This document shows, in pieces, positions 26,661 through 35,959 of a stretch of 64,000 nucleotides of DNA (position 1 is its first letter; each line of letters opens with the position of its first letter). Below the pieces are notes generated by a model, which made no database searches, was not told the origin of the DNA, and saw only the letters and a program-made list of their open reading frames with translations. The translations under genes were made by a program, and so were the position numbers. The stretch comes from SIG299 sp964541485 (lineage in GTDB: Bacteria; Bacillota; Clostridia; Lachnospirales; Lachnospiraceae), in the NCBI GenBank assembly GCA_964541485.1, contig CAZIQL010000001.1:62001-126000 (forward strand), in the 5' to 3' direction.

Positions 26661-28349
26661 TTATGCTTCTTTCATTTTCGTCTTATGCTCATACATTCTC
26701 TCATCTGCGAGCATATATACCTTATGTACCGATTCCATCTCACCCTGCTTTGCAACGCCATAAGCGGAACTGACAGTAATTACGGTATCCTCTTCATTTG
26801 CTGCCATTATTGATTCCTCAATCCGTCTGGTAAATGTCTCTGCATCTATCAGCTTGGTATTCCGGATAATTGCGACAAATTCATCTCCTCCGACACGATA
26901 TGCCGAAACCTCCGGACTGCATGCGTTTTGAAGAATATTGGCAAATTTACGAATCAGGGTGTCTCCTGCCTCATGTCCCATCGTATCATTAAACTTCTTT
27001 AAATCATTCAGGTCAAAGCAGACAATACCATAAGAGGTCTTGTCCTGATTCTTTTCCAGCCACTGCAACTCCTCTTCAAAGCTACGCCTGTTTTTCAATC
27101 CGGTCAGTACATCCGTATAAGCAATCTTTTTATACATTGCCGCATATAACGAATCATACAGCACATGGCTGGTTTCCATTAAAAGCGCAATGGTTGCCAG
27201 AACCCCTGCTGCAAAAAAGAAGAAGACAAACAGGTATTCCTGCCAGCGCCAGATATGCAGAATCTCATTCCATATCGTATACCTTAATTGGAATGCAAAT
27301 ATTGCAAGAATGGCACCAATCATCACCATGATAACCGACCAAAAATACAGTGACGCTGCTGTGTTATTTTTTCGGACTAAATCTCTGGAAACCAGAATCT
27401 GAATCAGAATCTCCAACACAATCAACGCATAAAACACATTCAAAAACTTGGCATAATTTACGATATCCAGAAAGTGAAGTACCGTTGTAACCGCTGCGAA
27501 AGCCACGCTTACTATCATATTTATCTTATACAGTACTTTCAGGTAGTTCTTTGACAGCTGGTGCCTGTCTTCCAGAAACAGATAAATCAGACTGATTGGA
27601 AGTATGTACAGACTGAAAAACTCTATCGTATTATAAGCTTCCGGATTTGCGACTATCATTCTGACAAACTGCGCACGGCAAAGAGAATACAGCCCTACAA
27701 ACAAAAGCAGCATGCCAAGGAAAAAAATCTTGTACATATGATTTTCCTTGGAATAAAATAACGCTCCGAAAATCAGCACAATCAGACCAATCCCAACCAT
27801 CACCGCAGCCGGAAGCAAAAGCGGATACAAACGGTTATAATATTCCACCATCATATCATCCACATCTGCTACACCAATCGGCATCAGACCGCTCATTGCT
27901 CCGTCTTCCGTGCATATCATATCAATATGCAACGTCTTATTCTGATACCCTTCCGGCAGGGTCACATAATGACGTATGTTTCCAAGCATCTTTTTCGAGC
28001 CGATATATTCCTGCCCATGAGTATATATCTCTTCTCCATCCAGGTACACCGTTACTGCCACATGCCATGTGTCCAGAATCAGCCGCGCTTTCTCAAAGGG
28101 CAGTTCCTCAGAAAACACATATTCCAGATGAATCTCATCCCCTGCTTTTATATTAAAAAAAGAATAATCCGACAAATCCTTTGTTGGCTGAAGCGCAAGT
28201 TCCTCCTCATTGATTGCAATATACCAGCCGCTGTGGAGGGTATCTATATTTTCCGTCTTCCGGTTCGCATTCCTTACCATGGAAGCTACAAAGAACAAGC
28301 AAACAAGTACTAACACTATTGCAAATATCGTCTGTTTCTTCGATCTCAT
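26661..28349 (-). CDS. Membrane diguanylate cyclase with extracellular sensor
   Basis: 562 residues. Membrane helix at about 8-26, an extracellular beta-rich region at about 35-165 resembling 7TMR-DISM/sugar-binding jelly rolls (TWHVAVTVYLDGEEIYTHGQ), seven further membrane helices at about 175-395, then a GGDEF domain. Active-site residues are intact: FDLNDLKKFND with Asp446 and GGDEF at 487-491, so cyclic di-GMP synthesis is expected. The inhibitory RxxD motif five residues before GGDEF is absent. Single gene, convergent with prfC. Ligand unknown. Confidence 0.88.
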   Translation of the reverse strand: MRSKKQTIFAIVLVLVCLFFVASMVRNANRKTENIDTLHSGWYIAINEEELALQPTKDLSDYSFFNIKAGDEIHLEYVFSEELPFEKARLILDTWHVAVTVYLDGEEIYTHGQEYIGSKKMLGNIRHYVTLPEGYQNKTLHIDMICTEDGAMSGLMPIGVADVDDMMVEYYNRLYPLLLPAAVMVGIGLIVLIFGALFYSKENHMYKIFFLGMLLLFVGLYSLCRAQFVRMIVANPEAYNTIEFFSLYILPISLIYLFLEDRHQLSKNYLKVLYKINMIVSVAFAAVTTVLHFLDIVNYAKFLNVFYALIVLEILIQILVSRDLVRKNNTAASLYFWSVIMVMIGAILAIFAFQLRYTIWNEILHIWRWQEYLFVFFFFAAGVLATIALLMETSHVLYDSLYAAMYKKIAYTDVLTGLKNRRSFEEELQWLEKNQDKTSYGIVCFDLNDLKKFNDTMGHEAGDTLIRKFANILQNACSPEVSAYRVGGDEFVAIIRNTKLIDAETFTRRIEESIMAANEEDTVITVSSAYGVAKQGEMESVHKVYMLADERMYEHKTKMKEA

Positions 28350-28414
28350 TTTTCTTCCTCCGTACTATTTATGAACAGGGTCTTTTGCACTAGTTTATTA
28401 TACCTCAGTTTTTC

Positions 28415-29623
28415 TCAATCAGCAAGAAAAAACAACTTTTCAATCAGCCTATAGCCTTCCTTAAGCACCAGTCCGCTCTTGGCTGCTTCTTTCTCATTAT
28501 ATAAGCCCACACGTCTGCATTCCTTTGTATTATCATACAAAAGAAACGGCACCGGCTCCGCCACATGGGTACGGAGCACCAGTGGCGTCGGATGGTCCGG
28601 CGTAATCAGCATACGGTATTCTGCTCCTGCCTTTTCCATTTCTTCCTTTACCACTTTTATCACACGCTCGTCCAGATATTCAATCGCCTTCCGCTTTCTT
28701 TCCAGACTGCCCTGATGCCCCATTTCATCCGGTGCTTCCACATGGATATAGGCAAAATCGTATCCTTCATTCACAAGCGCATTCACCGCAGCCTGTGCTT
28801 TTCCTTCATAATTGGTATGTAACGTGCCATCCGCACCTTCTACCTCGATTACCTTCATTCCGGCACCGATAGCAATGCCTTTTAATAAATCCACTGCCGA
28901 AATCATCACACCACGTTTTCCGGTCTTCTCTTCAAAAGAAGTCAGCGCCGGTCTTGTGCCTGCTCCCCAGAACCAGATGGAGTTTGCCTTATTCAAACCT
29001 TTTTTTGCACGTTCCTCATTGATTGGATGATGATTTAGGATATCATAGCTTTTCTCCATCATGGTACGCAAGGCTTCCTCCTCCGGAAGATACCCGCCAA
29101 TCGTTTTACCAAGAATATCATGTGGCGGTGTCAAAGGAACCACGTCACCCTTATCCCAGATTGTCAGATGCCGGTAGCTGGTTCCGACATAAAACCGGTA
29201 GATGTCATTCCCAAGCGTTTCCCGAACCGCATCCAACAGCACGGCCGCATCCTCCGTACTGATTTCGCCCGAGCTGTGGTCCAGTATCGTCCTCTCCTTA
29301 TACGGCACATCTTCTTCGGACAACGTTACGATATTGCAGCGAAGTGCAACATCCGTCTCCTTCATATCCACACCGATGCTCAGAGCCTCCAAAGGCGAAC
29401 GCCCGGTGTAATAAACTCTCGGGTTATATCCGAGTACAGCAAGATTTGCCGTATCTGACCCCGGACTCATACCATCCGGTATGGTATGCGCTAGTCCGAC
29501 TACACCCTTTCCTGCAAGCTCATCCATTACAGGAGTTTTTGCATATTCAAGCGGTGTCTTATCTCCCAGCTCCTTTACCGGATAGTCCGCCATGCCATCT
29601 CCCAAAACTACGATATATTTCAT
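28415..29623 (-). CDS. Cofactor-independent phosphoglycerate mutase-like; candidate homoserine kinase
   Basis: Alkaline-phosphatase superfamily, archaeal-type (ApgM) phosphoglycerate mutase. 402 residues from the ATG at 29623 (the longer frame lacks an ATG near the conserved N-terminus). Metal site DGMAD near the start, phospho-transfer Ser in GMSPGSDTANL, and HVEAPDEMGHQG and TPDHPTP metal ligands. It is the third gene of an operon with an ACT protein and homoserine dehydrogenase. In Bacteroides a homologue of this class has been reported as homoserine kinase; the operon suggests the same here. True phosphoglycerate mutase remains the alternative. Confidence 0.8.
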   Translation of the reverse strand: MKYIVVLGDGMADYPVKELGDKTPLEYAKTPVMDELAGKGVVGLAHTIPDGMSPGSDTANLAVLGYNPRVYYTGRSPLEALSIGVDMKETDVALRCNIVTLSEEDVPYKERTILDHSSGEISTEDAAVLLDAVRETLGNDIYRFYVGTSYRHLTIWDKGDVVPLTPPHDILGKTIGGYLPEEEALRTMMEKSYDILNHHPINEERAKKGLNKANSIWFWGAGTRPALTSFEEKTGKRGVMISAVDLLKGIAIGAGMKVIEVEGADGTLHTNYEGKAQAAVNALVNEGYDFAYIHVEAPDEMGHQGSLERKRKAIEYLDERVIKVVKEEMEKAGAEYRMLITPDHPTPLVLRTHVAEPVPFLLYDNTKECRRVGLYNEKEAAKSGLVLKEGYRLIEKLFFLAD

Positions 29624-29682
29624 AGCCGCCTCGTTTCTGTGCCCTATCGGCACCCGCTATTCTCCCACATTTCCCATAACTC

Positions 29683-30903
29683 TTATTCTGCACACCACTC
29701 TGCACGGATTCTGTTCAGAATGGAAAGACGCTCTGCTTTTGCAGCAAATTCTCTTTCGCTCATCATCGGTGTCATAAATGCAAATTCACCTACAACACCT
29801 GCCGATGCAGGAAGACGGATCTCCTCAAGCCCTGCAAAGACTGCTCTTGCTGTTTCCTCTTCCTCCTCCGGCACTCTCACAAAGAAACCGCATTTAGAAT
29901 CCATCCGGTCAGAAAGAGCCAGCTTTTTATTACTCCAGATTGTCATGATATTGGTGCCCTTATGCTTGACTGCATCGACTACATCCGCCACTACCGCACT
30001 TGCTGTCGGAAGCTTTCCGGCACCGCTGCCATAAAACATAACATCGCCAAGCAGGTTTCCTCTGACCAGAATACTGTTAAACACTCCGCGCACCGGAAAG
30101 AGCGGATTGTCATCGCGGATTAACTTCGGAGTCACCATCGCATAGAAGCTCTCTCCGGTTCTCTTTCCCGTAGCAAGCAGTTTAATCTCTGCTCCCATCA
30201 CCTCAGCATACTTAAAATCAGTATCGGTAATCTTTGTGATACCTTCCATATAAATATCTTCATAATCCACCTGCATACCATAGGCAAGTGAAGTTAAAAT
30301 AGCCAGCTTTCTTCCCGCATCGTGTCCTTCCACGTCAGCTTCCGGATTGCGTTCTGCATAGCCAAGGGACTGTGCCTCCTTCAGTGCACTTTCAAACGTT
30401 GCGCCCTCCCGGCTCATCTTGGTCAGTATATAATTTGTTGTACCGTTTACGATACCGGTAATTTCCATAATCTCATCGGCCGTCAGAGACTGATTGAGCG
30501 GACGAATAATCGGAATTCCGCCACCGACACTTGCTTCAAATAAGAAGTTCACCTTCTTCTGTCTGGCAATTTCAAGAAGCTCTGCGCCATGCTTTGCCAC
30601 CAGTTCCTTGTTTGAGGTACAAACACTCTTTCCGCGAAGCAGACTCTCCTTCACATAAGAATATGCCGGCTCCACGCCACCCATTGCTTCCACCACACAT
30701 TCTACCTCATCATCCTGTGCAATCACTGCAAAATCATGCACCATCACATCTTCCAGCGGATGTCCCGGGAATTCCCTCAAGTCAAGCACATACTTTACTA
30801 CGATTTCATCACCGGCACGCTTTGCAATATTCTCCTGGTTTTTCTCAAGTGCCTCAACCACACCGGAACCGATGGTTCCAAATCCTAACACTGCTATCTT
30901 CAT
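29683..30903 (-). CDS. hom: Homoserine dehydrogenase
   Basis: NAD(P)-dependent reduction of aspartate semialdehyde to homoserine. 406 residues from the ATG at 30903, preceded by AAGGAG at seven bases. Rossmann GFGTIGSG, catalytic-domain phrases GIVNGTTNYILTKM and NPEADVEGHDAGRKLAIL, and a C-terminal ACT domain from about residue 330, which is the usual threonine-feedback site. Middle gene of the ACT-hom-mutase operon. Confidence 0.96.
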   Translation of the reverse strand: MKIAVLGFGTIGSGVVEALEKNQENIAKRAGDEIVVKYVLDLREFPGHPLEDVMVHDFAVIAQDDEVECVVEAMGGVEPAYSYVKESLLRGKSVCTSNKELVAKHGAELLEIARQKKVNFLFEASVGGGIPIIRPLNQSLTADEIMEITGIVNGTTNYILTKMSREGATFESALKEAQSLGYAERNPEADVEGHDAGRKLAILTSLAYGMQVDYEDIYMEGITKITDTDFKYAEVMGAEIKLLATGKRTGESFYAMVTPKLIRDDNPLFPVRGVFNSILVRGNLLGDVMFYGSGAGKLPTASAVVADVVDAVKHKGTNIMTIWSNKKLALSDRMDSKCGFFVRVPEEEEETARAVFAGLEEIRLPASAGVVGEFAFMTPMMSEREFAAKAERLSILNRIRAEWCAE

Positions 30904-30971
30904 ATCAATTCTCCTTGTTTTGCGGATCAAAATGCTCACCCTCACGTAGGCAGAGATTTTTCCCCTCTGTT

Positions 30972-31424
30972 TTATTCGAATCCTAATATTTTCAAATAGT
31001 GAATTCCTTCTATCTCCTGCATGTGCTGCATCAGACTCTCCGTATCTTCCGTCTCCGGCTGAATCTCTACGCTGAGAGTAATCGATGCAATGCCTCCGGT
31101 CGGAATCGCCTGATGAATTGTCAGTACATTTGCCTTTCCGTTTGCAAGTACCGAAAGAACCATGGACAACAGCCCCGGCTTATCATCCAGCTGAAGCATG
31201 AACGTAAGCGTTCTGCCTCTCGTTTTTTCATGAAACGTATAAATATCATCCTTATATTTATAAAAAGAGCTCCGGCTGATATCCACCTGCTCTGTAGCTT
31301 CCTGCACCGTCATTGCCCGCTCAGAATCGAGCAACCGCTTTGCCTCCACTACCTTTAACAGTACCTCCGGAACGGCCCTTTTCTTTACAATAAAGAAGCT
31401 CTCGTCATTCACCTTACGCACCAC
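30972..31424 (-). CDS. ACT-domain protein (PheB-like) upstream of hom
   Basis: 150 residues: an N-terminal HTH-like region (MTVQEATEQVDISRSSFYKY) and a C-terminal ACT domain (DKPGLLSMVLSVLANGKANV). The same architecture precedes hom in many Firmicutes and is annotated as PheB or an ACT regulator. Start is uncertain: the frame runs open to 31487, but a promoter -10 (31478-31483) lies there, so initiation must be further in; GTG codons at 31424 or 31421 after GGAAAG fit, no ATG does. Presumed amino-acid sensing role for the operon. Confidence 0.8.
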   Translation of the reverse strand: MVRKVNDESFFIVKKRAVPEVLLKVVEAKRLLDSERAMTVQEATEQVDISRSSFYKYKDDIYTFHEKTRGRTLTFMLQLDDKPGLLSMVLSVLANGKANVLTIHQAIPTGGIASITLSVEIQPETEDTESLMQHMQEIEGIHYLKILGFE

Positions 31425-31477
31425 TCTTTCCGTGTTATCGTGTACGCACAACAAAAACACTTGTCCGTATGGCGAAT

Positions 31478-31506
31478 ATCTTACCACACTTCTTTGCAGT
31501 TTTCAA
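31478..31506 (-). promoter_or_regulatory. Promoter of the ACT-hom operon
   Basis: Minus strand TTGAAA, 17 bases, TAAGAT. Transcription would start near 31471, which excludes the GTG at 31487 as the start of translation. Confidence 0.6.
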
Positions 31507-31525
31507 GTATTAAAGTGTGCAAAAA

Positions 31526-31568
31526 ATGCTCCTTTTTGAATAATTTCAGTATACCCAAAAAGGAGCAT
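31526..31568 (-). terminator. Terminator of the ftsEX-ctpA operon
   Basis: Stem ATGCTCCTTTTT / AAAAAGGAGCAT (12 base pairs), 19-base loop, TTTTTT on the minus strand directly after it, 8 bases beyond the ctpA stop. Confidence 0.9.
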
Positions 31569-31575
31569 CTCTATT

Positions 31576-32901
31576 TTACTTCCCGATCTCTTCTAACAAA
31601 TGCTTAATTGCTTCCTGCAGCTGGTTATCATCCTCATGTTCAATCACAACCTGCTGTAACAGCTCTTCGTTCAGCTCCACTTCAATGTCCGGCGTTACAC
31701 CGGTTCCGTGGATGCAGACACCTCTTGGTGTAAAGTACCGGGCTACGGTCACCTTGACTGCCGTGCCATCCGAAAACGGAATAATCGACTGCACAATACC
31801 TTTACCAAAGCTGGTGGTTCCCACTAAGGTTGCTGCCTCATAGTCCTGCATGGCAGCTGCAAAGATTTCCGATGCACTTGCACTGTTTCCGTTGATTATG
31901 ACTGCCATAGGCATAAACAGGACGTCTGCATTCGTTCCTCTGTATTCATCGCGTTCTCCGTACTTATCCTCCGTATAAACAATCAGACCCTCCGGAAGGA
32001 TATAGTCCAGCATTTCCACTACTGTCGAAAGCAGTCCGCCCGGATTATCTCTCAGGTCTATAATCAGACCTTCCATTCCCTGTTTCTTCAAATCCTTGAT
32101 TGCATCCTTAAACTGTCCGGCCGTTAATTCATCAAATCCGGATACCAGAATGTAGCCAAGCTGATTGTCAAGCATCTCATATTCCACAGTCTCAATCTCA
32201 ACCATTGCTCTTGTAATCGTCAGTTCAACCGGATCCGATACACCTTCGCGCACTACAGTAACCTGCACTGTGGTTCCCGGCTCGCCTCTCATCATAGCCA
32301 CAACGGAATCGATTTCCATTCCGGTAACATCAAGTCCGTCTACCATATAAATGATATCACCGGGGAGCATACCGGCTTTGTATGCCGGTGCATCCACATA
32401 TGGCTTTACAACCGTAATGTACATGGTCTTTAAATTCTGCTGTACAACCGCACCGATACCCGCATAAGTACCACTCGCCGATTCCATCAGTTCATCGAAT
32501 TCTTCCTTTGTATAATAACAGGAATATGGATCGCCCAGTCCCTCCAAAAGACCTTTATAAATCCCCGTCTGTAAATCATCCACAGAGATTTCATCCATAT
32601 AATACAGGTTAATCACCTGTTCCAAAAGCTCCAGCTTCCCGGTCAGATAATCCGTAATCAATGCACCATTGGTAGAGGATGGCACCTTTGGCGCCTCGGT
32701 TGGAGTCGGAGTACCGTTCGTGTCTGTCTCTCCGGTATTTCCTGAATTGCTTGCCAGATTCTGTTTGTCATCTCCGGACGCAACATCACCGCCCTGCTCC
32801 TGGCCCACCTTATTCAGCAGTACCAGGCTGCATCCGTTGCTAAAGACCAGTACCATTGCCAGCAGAATCATTATCCATCTCTTGCTTCTATTTCTGTTCA
32901 T
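31576..32901 (-). CDS. S41 carboxyl-terminal processing protease (CtpA/CtpB-like)
   Basis: Secreted or membrane-anchored serine protease with a PDZ domain. 441 residues from the ATG at 32901 (AAGGAG eight bases upstream). N-terminal hydrophobic segment, low-complexity Thr/Pro linker at about 48-75, PDZ at about 145-235 and the S41 core: Ser342 in NGNSASASE and Lys367 in SFGKG, 25 residues apart as expected for the Ser-Lys dyad. Cys near residue 24 could be lipidated but the lipobox is poor. Last gene of ftsE-ftsX-M23-ctpA. Confidence 0.93.
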   Translation of the reverse strand: MNRNRSKRWIMILLAMVLVFSNGCSLVLLNKVGQEQGGDVASGDDKQNLASNSGNTGETDTNGTPTPTEAPKVPSSTNGALITDYLTGKLELLEQVINLYYMDEISVDDLQTGIYKGLLEGLGDPYSCYYTKEEFDELMESASGTYAGIGAVVQQNLKTMYITVVKPYVDAPAYKAGMLPGDIIYMVDGLDVTGMEIDSVVAMMRGEPGTTVQVTVVREGVSDPVELTITRAMVEIETVEYEMLDNQLGYILVSGFDELTAGQFKDAIKDLKKQGMEGLIIDLRDNPGGLLSTVVEMLDYILPEGLIVYTEDKYGERDEYRGTNADVLFMPMAVIINGNSASASEIFAAAMQDYEAATLVGTTSFGKGIVQSIIPFSDGTAVKVTVARYFTPRGVCIHGTGVTPDIEVELNEELLQQVVIEHEDDNQLQEAIKHLLEEIGK

Positions 32902-32926
32902 ATCCATTCTCCTTTATGTCCTAATT

Positions 32927-34219
32927 CTACTCATTATCCTCATATGTAACATAATCCAGAGGATTCACGGCAACGCCGTTTACATATAAACTAAAATGCA
33001 GGTGCGGTCCGGTGGACACTCCGGTCGAACCAACTAAAATCACCGGCTGGCCTCTCTGCACGTAATCGCCTTCCTTCACCAACAGCTTCGATGCATGCAG
33101 ATATTTTGTTTCTACACCGTCTCCGTGGTCAATCACCACATAATAACCGGATACCGAATTATACGTAGCCGTTGTTACGGTACCTGCAATGGATGCAATA
33201 ACCTCGGTGCCCAGCGATGCACCGACGTCAATTCCTTTATGGTATGTGGAAGCCCCTGCGGTTGGCGCGGCGCGGTATCCGAAATAGGAAGTGATACGGC
33301 TACTTGCCGGAATCGGCCAGAGCATATTGTCAATACTCTGGTTTTTCTTCATCTCCTCCTGTTTTTTTCGCTCTTCCTCTTCTCTGCGGAGTCTCTCCTC
33401 TTCTTCCTTCCGCTTTCTTTCTTCCTCTGCAATACGTTCTGCCTCAAGACGTTCCAGTTCCTCTACCGTTGCGCCCTGTTCCATAATTTCTTCCCAGAAA
33501 TTAAACAGCATCTCTTCATCCACGCCGATGCTCTCTGCAAGCGCAGCCAGTTCTGCTGCCTTTGCCGCAGTAAGCGTTTCCACCGCCAAAAGCTCCGCCT
33601 CCTGTGTCTCCTTTAGCACATGAAGCTCTTCCAGCTGTGCCTCTAACAGGCTTTCTGTATGGATGACCTCCAGCTTTGTCTGGTTGTAGCGTTCTAACAG
33701 CTCGTTATCATATTTTGTAATCTCTCTCCGGTATTCCATCTGATTAAACAAATCCGACAGACTTCCCTGCCCTAAAAGGACATCTAAAAAACTGGCTTCT
33801 CCGTTTTCATACATATACTGAATCCGGTTCTTCATGGTTTCATACTGGTTTGCCTCTCTTGCTTTTGCCTCCTCCAGCTCAGCCCTTGTCTTTTCAAGCT
33901 CCGCTTCACAGACCGCAATTTCTTCCTCCAGCCCTTCAATGTCCTCTGCCAGAGACACCATCTTTTCATCCAGGGCAAGCATATATTCTTCCATATCGCC
34001 CTGTTTTTCCTTTAATTCCGCAATCTTTTGCTCCAAATCCTTCTGCGCCTGTTCCAACTCTTCCTTTTTCTTCTTTGCCGCATCAATCTCATCCTGGTAG
34101 GATTTGGTCGTATCCGCAAGCACGGTTCCATGAGTAAAAGGAATCACCCCGGCCACAGTTGCAACAAGAAGACTGCCCGCAAGAACTACACGCAGGAACG
34201 TGTTCCATTTCTTTTTCAT
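32927..34219 (-). CDS. FtsEX-associated murein hydrolase, coiled coil plus M23 (EnvC-like)
   Basis: Secreted peptidoglycan hydrolase or activator, 430 residues. Signal peptide to about residue 35 (VLADTT), long coiled coil at about 40-295 with two halves, charged Glu/Arg stretch at 255-293, and a C-terminal M23/LytM domain with complete zinc site: His327, Asp331, His375 and His406-x-His408. So it is probably active itself, unlike E. coli EnvC. GTG at 34225 is an alternative start. It lies directly behind ftsX and should be controlled by FtsEX in septal cleavage. Confidence 0.92.
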   Translation of the reverse strand: MKKKWNTFLRVVLAGSLLVATVAGVIPFTHGTVLADTTKSYQDEIDAAKKKKEELEQAQKDLEQKIAELKEKQGDMEEYMLALDEKMVSLAEDIEGLEEEIAVCEAELEKTRAELEEAKAREANQYETMKNRIQYMYENGEASFLDVLLGQGSLSDLFNQMEYRREITKYDNELLERYNQTKLEVIHTESLLEAQLEELHVLKETQEAELLAVETLTAAKAAELAALAESIGVDEEMLFNFWEEIMEQGATVEELERLEAERIAEEERKRKEEEERLRREEEERKKQEEMKKNQSIDNMLWPIPASSRITSYFGYRAAPTAGASTYHKGIDVGASLGTEVIASIAGTVTTATYNSVSGYYVVIDHGDGVETKYLHASKLLVKEGDYVQRGQPVILVGSTGVSTGPHLHFSLYVNGVAVNPLDYVTYEDNE

Positions 34220-34242
34220 CCGCACATTCCGCCTTTCTAGTG

Positions 34243-35157
34243 CTACATCTCAATTTTGCGAATCTGCCGTTTTGCCGTCACATGACTGGCAATCAAACCA
34301 ATACCAAGGCTGAAAACCAGTGCAATCGGCACAAACTGCTTCATAATTTCCATCCGGTCGATGAATTTCATTGTAGTAAACACATCTTCAAACTGTTCCA
34401 GCAACGTAGTGACTACTTCACCATATACTACATATAACAACCCGATTGGCAAAACAGAACCTAAAATTCCGATTATCAGACCTTCCACCACAAACGGTGC
34501 CCGGATAAAGAAATCCGTCGCACCAAAAATGCTCATAATGGAAATTTCTTCTCTTCTCACACTGATACCGGTAGAAATCGTTGTACGGATTAAAAACACG
34601 GCAACCGCAACCAAAATTGCAATTAACCCGACAGAAATCACCCAGACAAGCGTCCGGATTCCCGCAAAGCTTTCCGCCACGGATTCTGAATGATTTACTT
34701 TACGTACTCCGTCAATGCTTTCTACATAACGCACCAATGCCTTTTGCATGGTAACATCGTTTAAATAGACCTCAAGCGAAGCGGAATCCTCCAAAGGATT
34801 GTCCGTTCCAAACGTAGCCGCCAGTTCTTCACTTAAGTTCTCCGCCTTATAAGTTTCCCATGCTTCTTCTGCCGATATGTAAACAATATCTGCCACTTCC
34901 ACACGGGAACCGATTTCTTCTCTTATTTCAAAAATTCTGGTTTCCTCTGTACCCTCGTCAAAAAACACGGTAATCCCTACCATGCTCTCTGCCGATTCGA
35001 CAGCAGAATTAAAATTTGCCATCACAAAATAAAACACACCAAGCAAAAGAAGACATGCCGTAATCGTACCTGCCGACGCCAGGGAATACACTCTGTTCTT
35101 CCATACGCTGCGGATGCCCTGCTTAATGCAGTAAAATAACGTCCTAATTCTTCGCAT
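34243..35157 (-). CDS. ftsX: Cell-division ABC permease FtsX
   Basis: 304 residues from the ATG at 35157 (GGAAGG upstream). First membrane helix at about 22-45, an external domain at about 46-165, then three C-terminal helices with the FtsX-type cytosolic loop (RREEISIMSIFGATDFFIRAPF). Start overlaps the ftsE stop by 14 bases. Transmits FtsE ATPase activity to the M23 hydrolase encoded next. Confidence 0.95.
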   Translation of the reverse strand: MRRIRTLFYCIKQGIRSVWKNRVYSLASAGTITACLLLLGVFYFVMANFNSAVESAESMVGITVFFDEGTEETRIFEIREEIGSRVEVADIVYISAEEAWETYKAENLSEELAATFGTDNPLEDSASLEVYLNDVTMQKALVRYVESIDGVRKVNHSESVAESFAGIRTLVWVISVGLIAILVAVAVFLIRTTISTGISVRREEISIMSIFGATDFFIRAPFVVEGLIIGILGSVLPIGLLYVVYGEVVTTLLEQFEDVFTTMKFIDRMEIMKQFVPIALVFSLGIGLIASHVTAKRQIRKIEM

Positions 35158-35881
35158 ATCGATACCTTCCCTTTTCTTCGTCACTGATGACCCTGCCGTT
35201 TTTGAGCGTAATCACTCGTTTCTGCATCCGGTCCACAATTTCCTGATTGTGCGTTACGACAACAACCGTAGTGCCACGCTTATTAATCTCCTCCAAAAGC
35301 GTCATAATTTCCCAGGAATTCTTTGGGTCTAAGTTTCCGGTCGGCTCATCTGCCAAAAGAATTACCGGATTGTTTACTAAAGCTCTTGCCAATGCCACTC
35401 TCTGCTGCTGACCACCGGATAATTCTCCCGGATACGCTTTATATTTGTCCGTCAGCCCCACAAGGGATAACATTTTTGGCACCTGTCGTTTGATTTCCCG
35501 GGCCGGTGCTTCCACCACACGTTGTGCAAAAGCCACATTTTCAAATACATTTCTGTCCTTTAACAGACGGAAATCCTGGAATACAACCCCAATACCCCTG
35601 CGGTATTTGCTCACCTGACGGCGTCTGAGTCTTCCAACCTCTCTGCCGGACACAAACACCTTTCCCTTAGATGGCAGAATCTCCTTCATCAGAAGGCGGA
35701 TTAACGTAGATTTACCCGAACCGCTGCTTCCTACGATGAAAACAAATTCTCCCTTATAAATACTGATATTAATATTTTCAATCGCAGCAATACCCTTTTG
35801 GTATTGCTTTGATACATTTTCAAATAAAATAACCGGAGCTTCGATTTTGCTCATTTCTCTCTGAATATCGTACTCTGTCAT
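35144..35881 (-). CDS. ftsE: Cell-division ATPase FtsE
   Basis: 245 residues from the ATG at 35881, with GGAGGG close upstream. ABC ATPase: GSSGSGKSTLIRLL (Walker A), FQDFRLL Q-loop, SGGQQQRVALARALV signature, ILLADEPTGNLD Walker B, THNQ H-loop. First gene of the division-hydrolase operon. Confidence 0.95.
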   Translation of the reverse strand: MTEYDIQREMSKIEAPVILFENVSKQYQKGIAAIENINISIYKGEFVFIVGSSGSGKSTLIRLLMKEILPSKGKVFVSGREVGRLRRRQVSKYRRGIGVVFQDFRLLKDRNVFENVAFAQRVVEAPAREIKRQVPKMLSLVGLTDKYKAYPGELSGGQQQRVALARALVNNPVILLADEPTGNLDPKNSWEIMTLLEEINKRGTTVVVVTHNQEIVDRMQKRVITLKNGRVISDEEKGRYRYAKN

Positions 35882-35932
35882 AAACCCTCCAATGATATTT
35901 CCCCTCACAGGGCATTCCCACATAGGCAAAAA

Positions 35933-35953
35933 GGGACCGCCGATGGCAGCCCC
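35933..35953 (-). terminator. Terminator of the CdaR-like regulator gene
   Basis: Minus-strand stem GGGGCTGCC / GGCGGTCCC (two G-U pairs), ATC loop, followed by TTTTT. Confidence 0.7.
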
Positions 35954-35959
35954 TCGTTT

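Noticed and set aside
33834..34137. Ser- and Pro-rich plus-strand frames
   Set aside because: Shadows of the coiled coil of the M23 hydrolase on the opposite strand.
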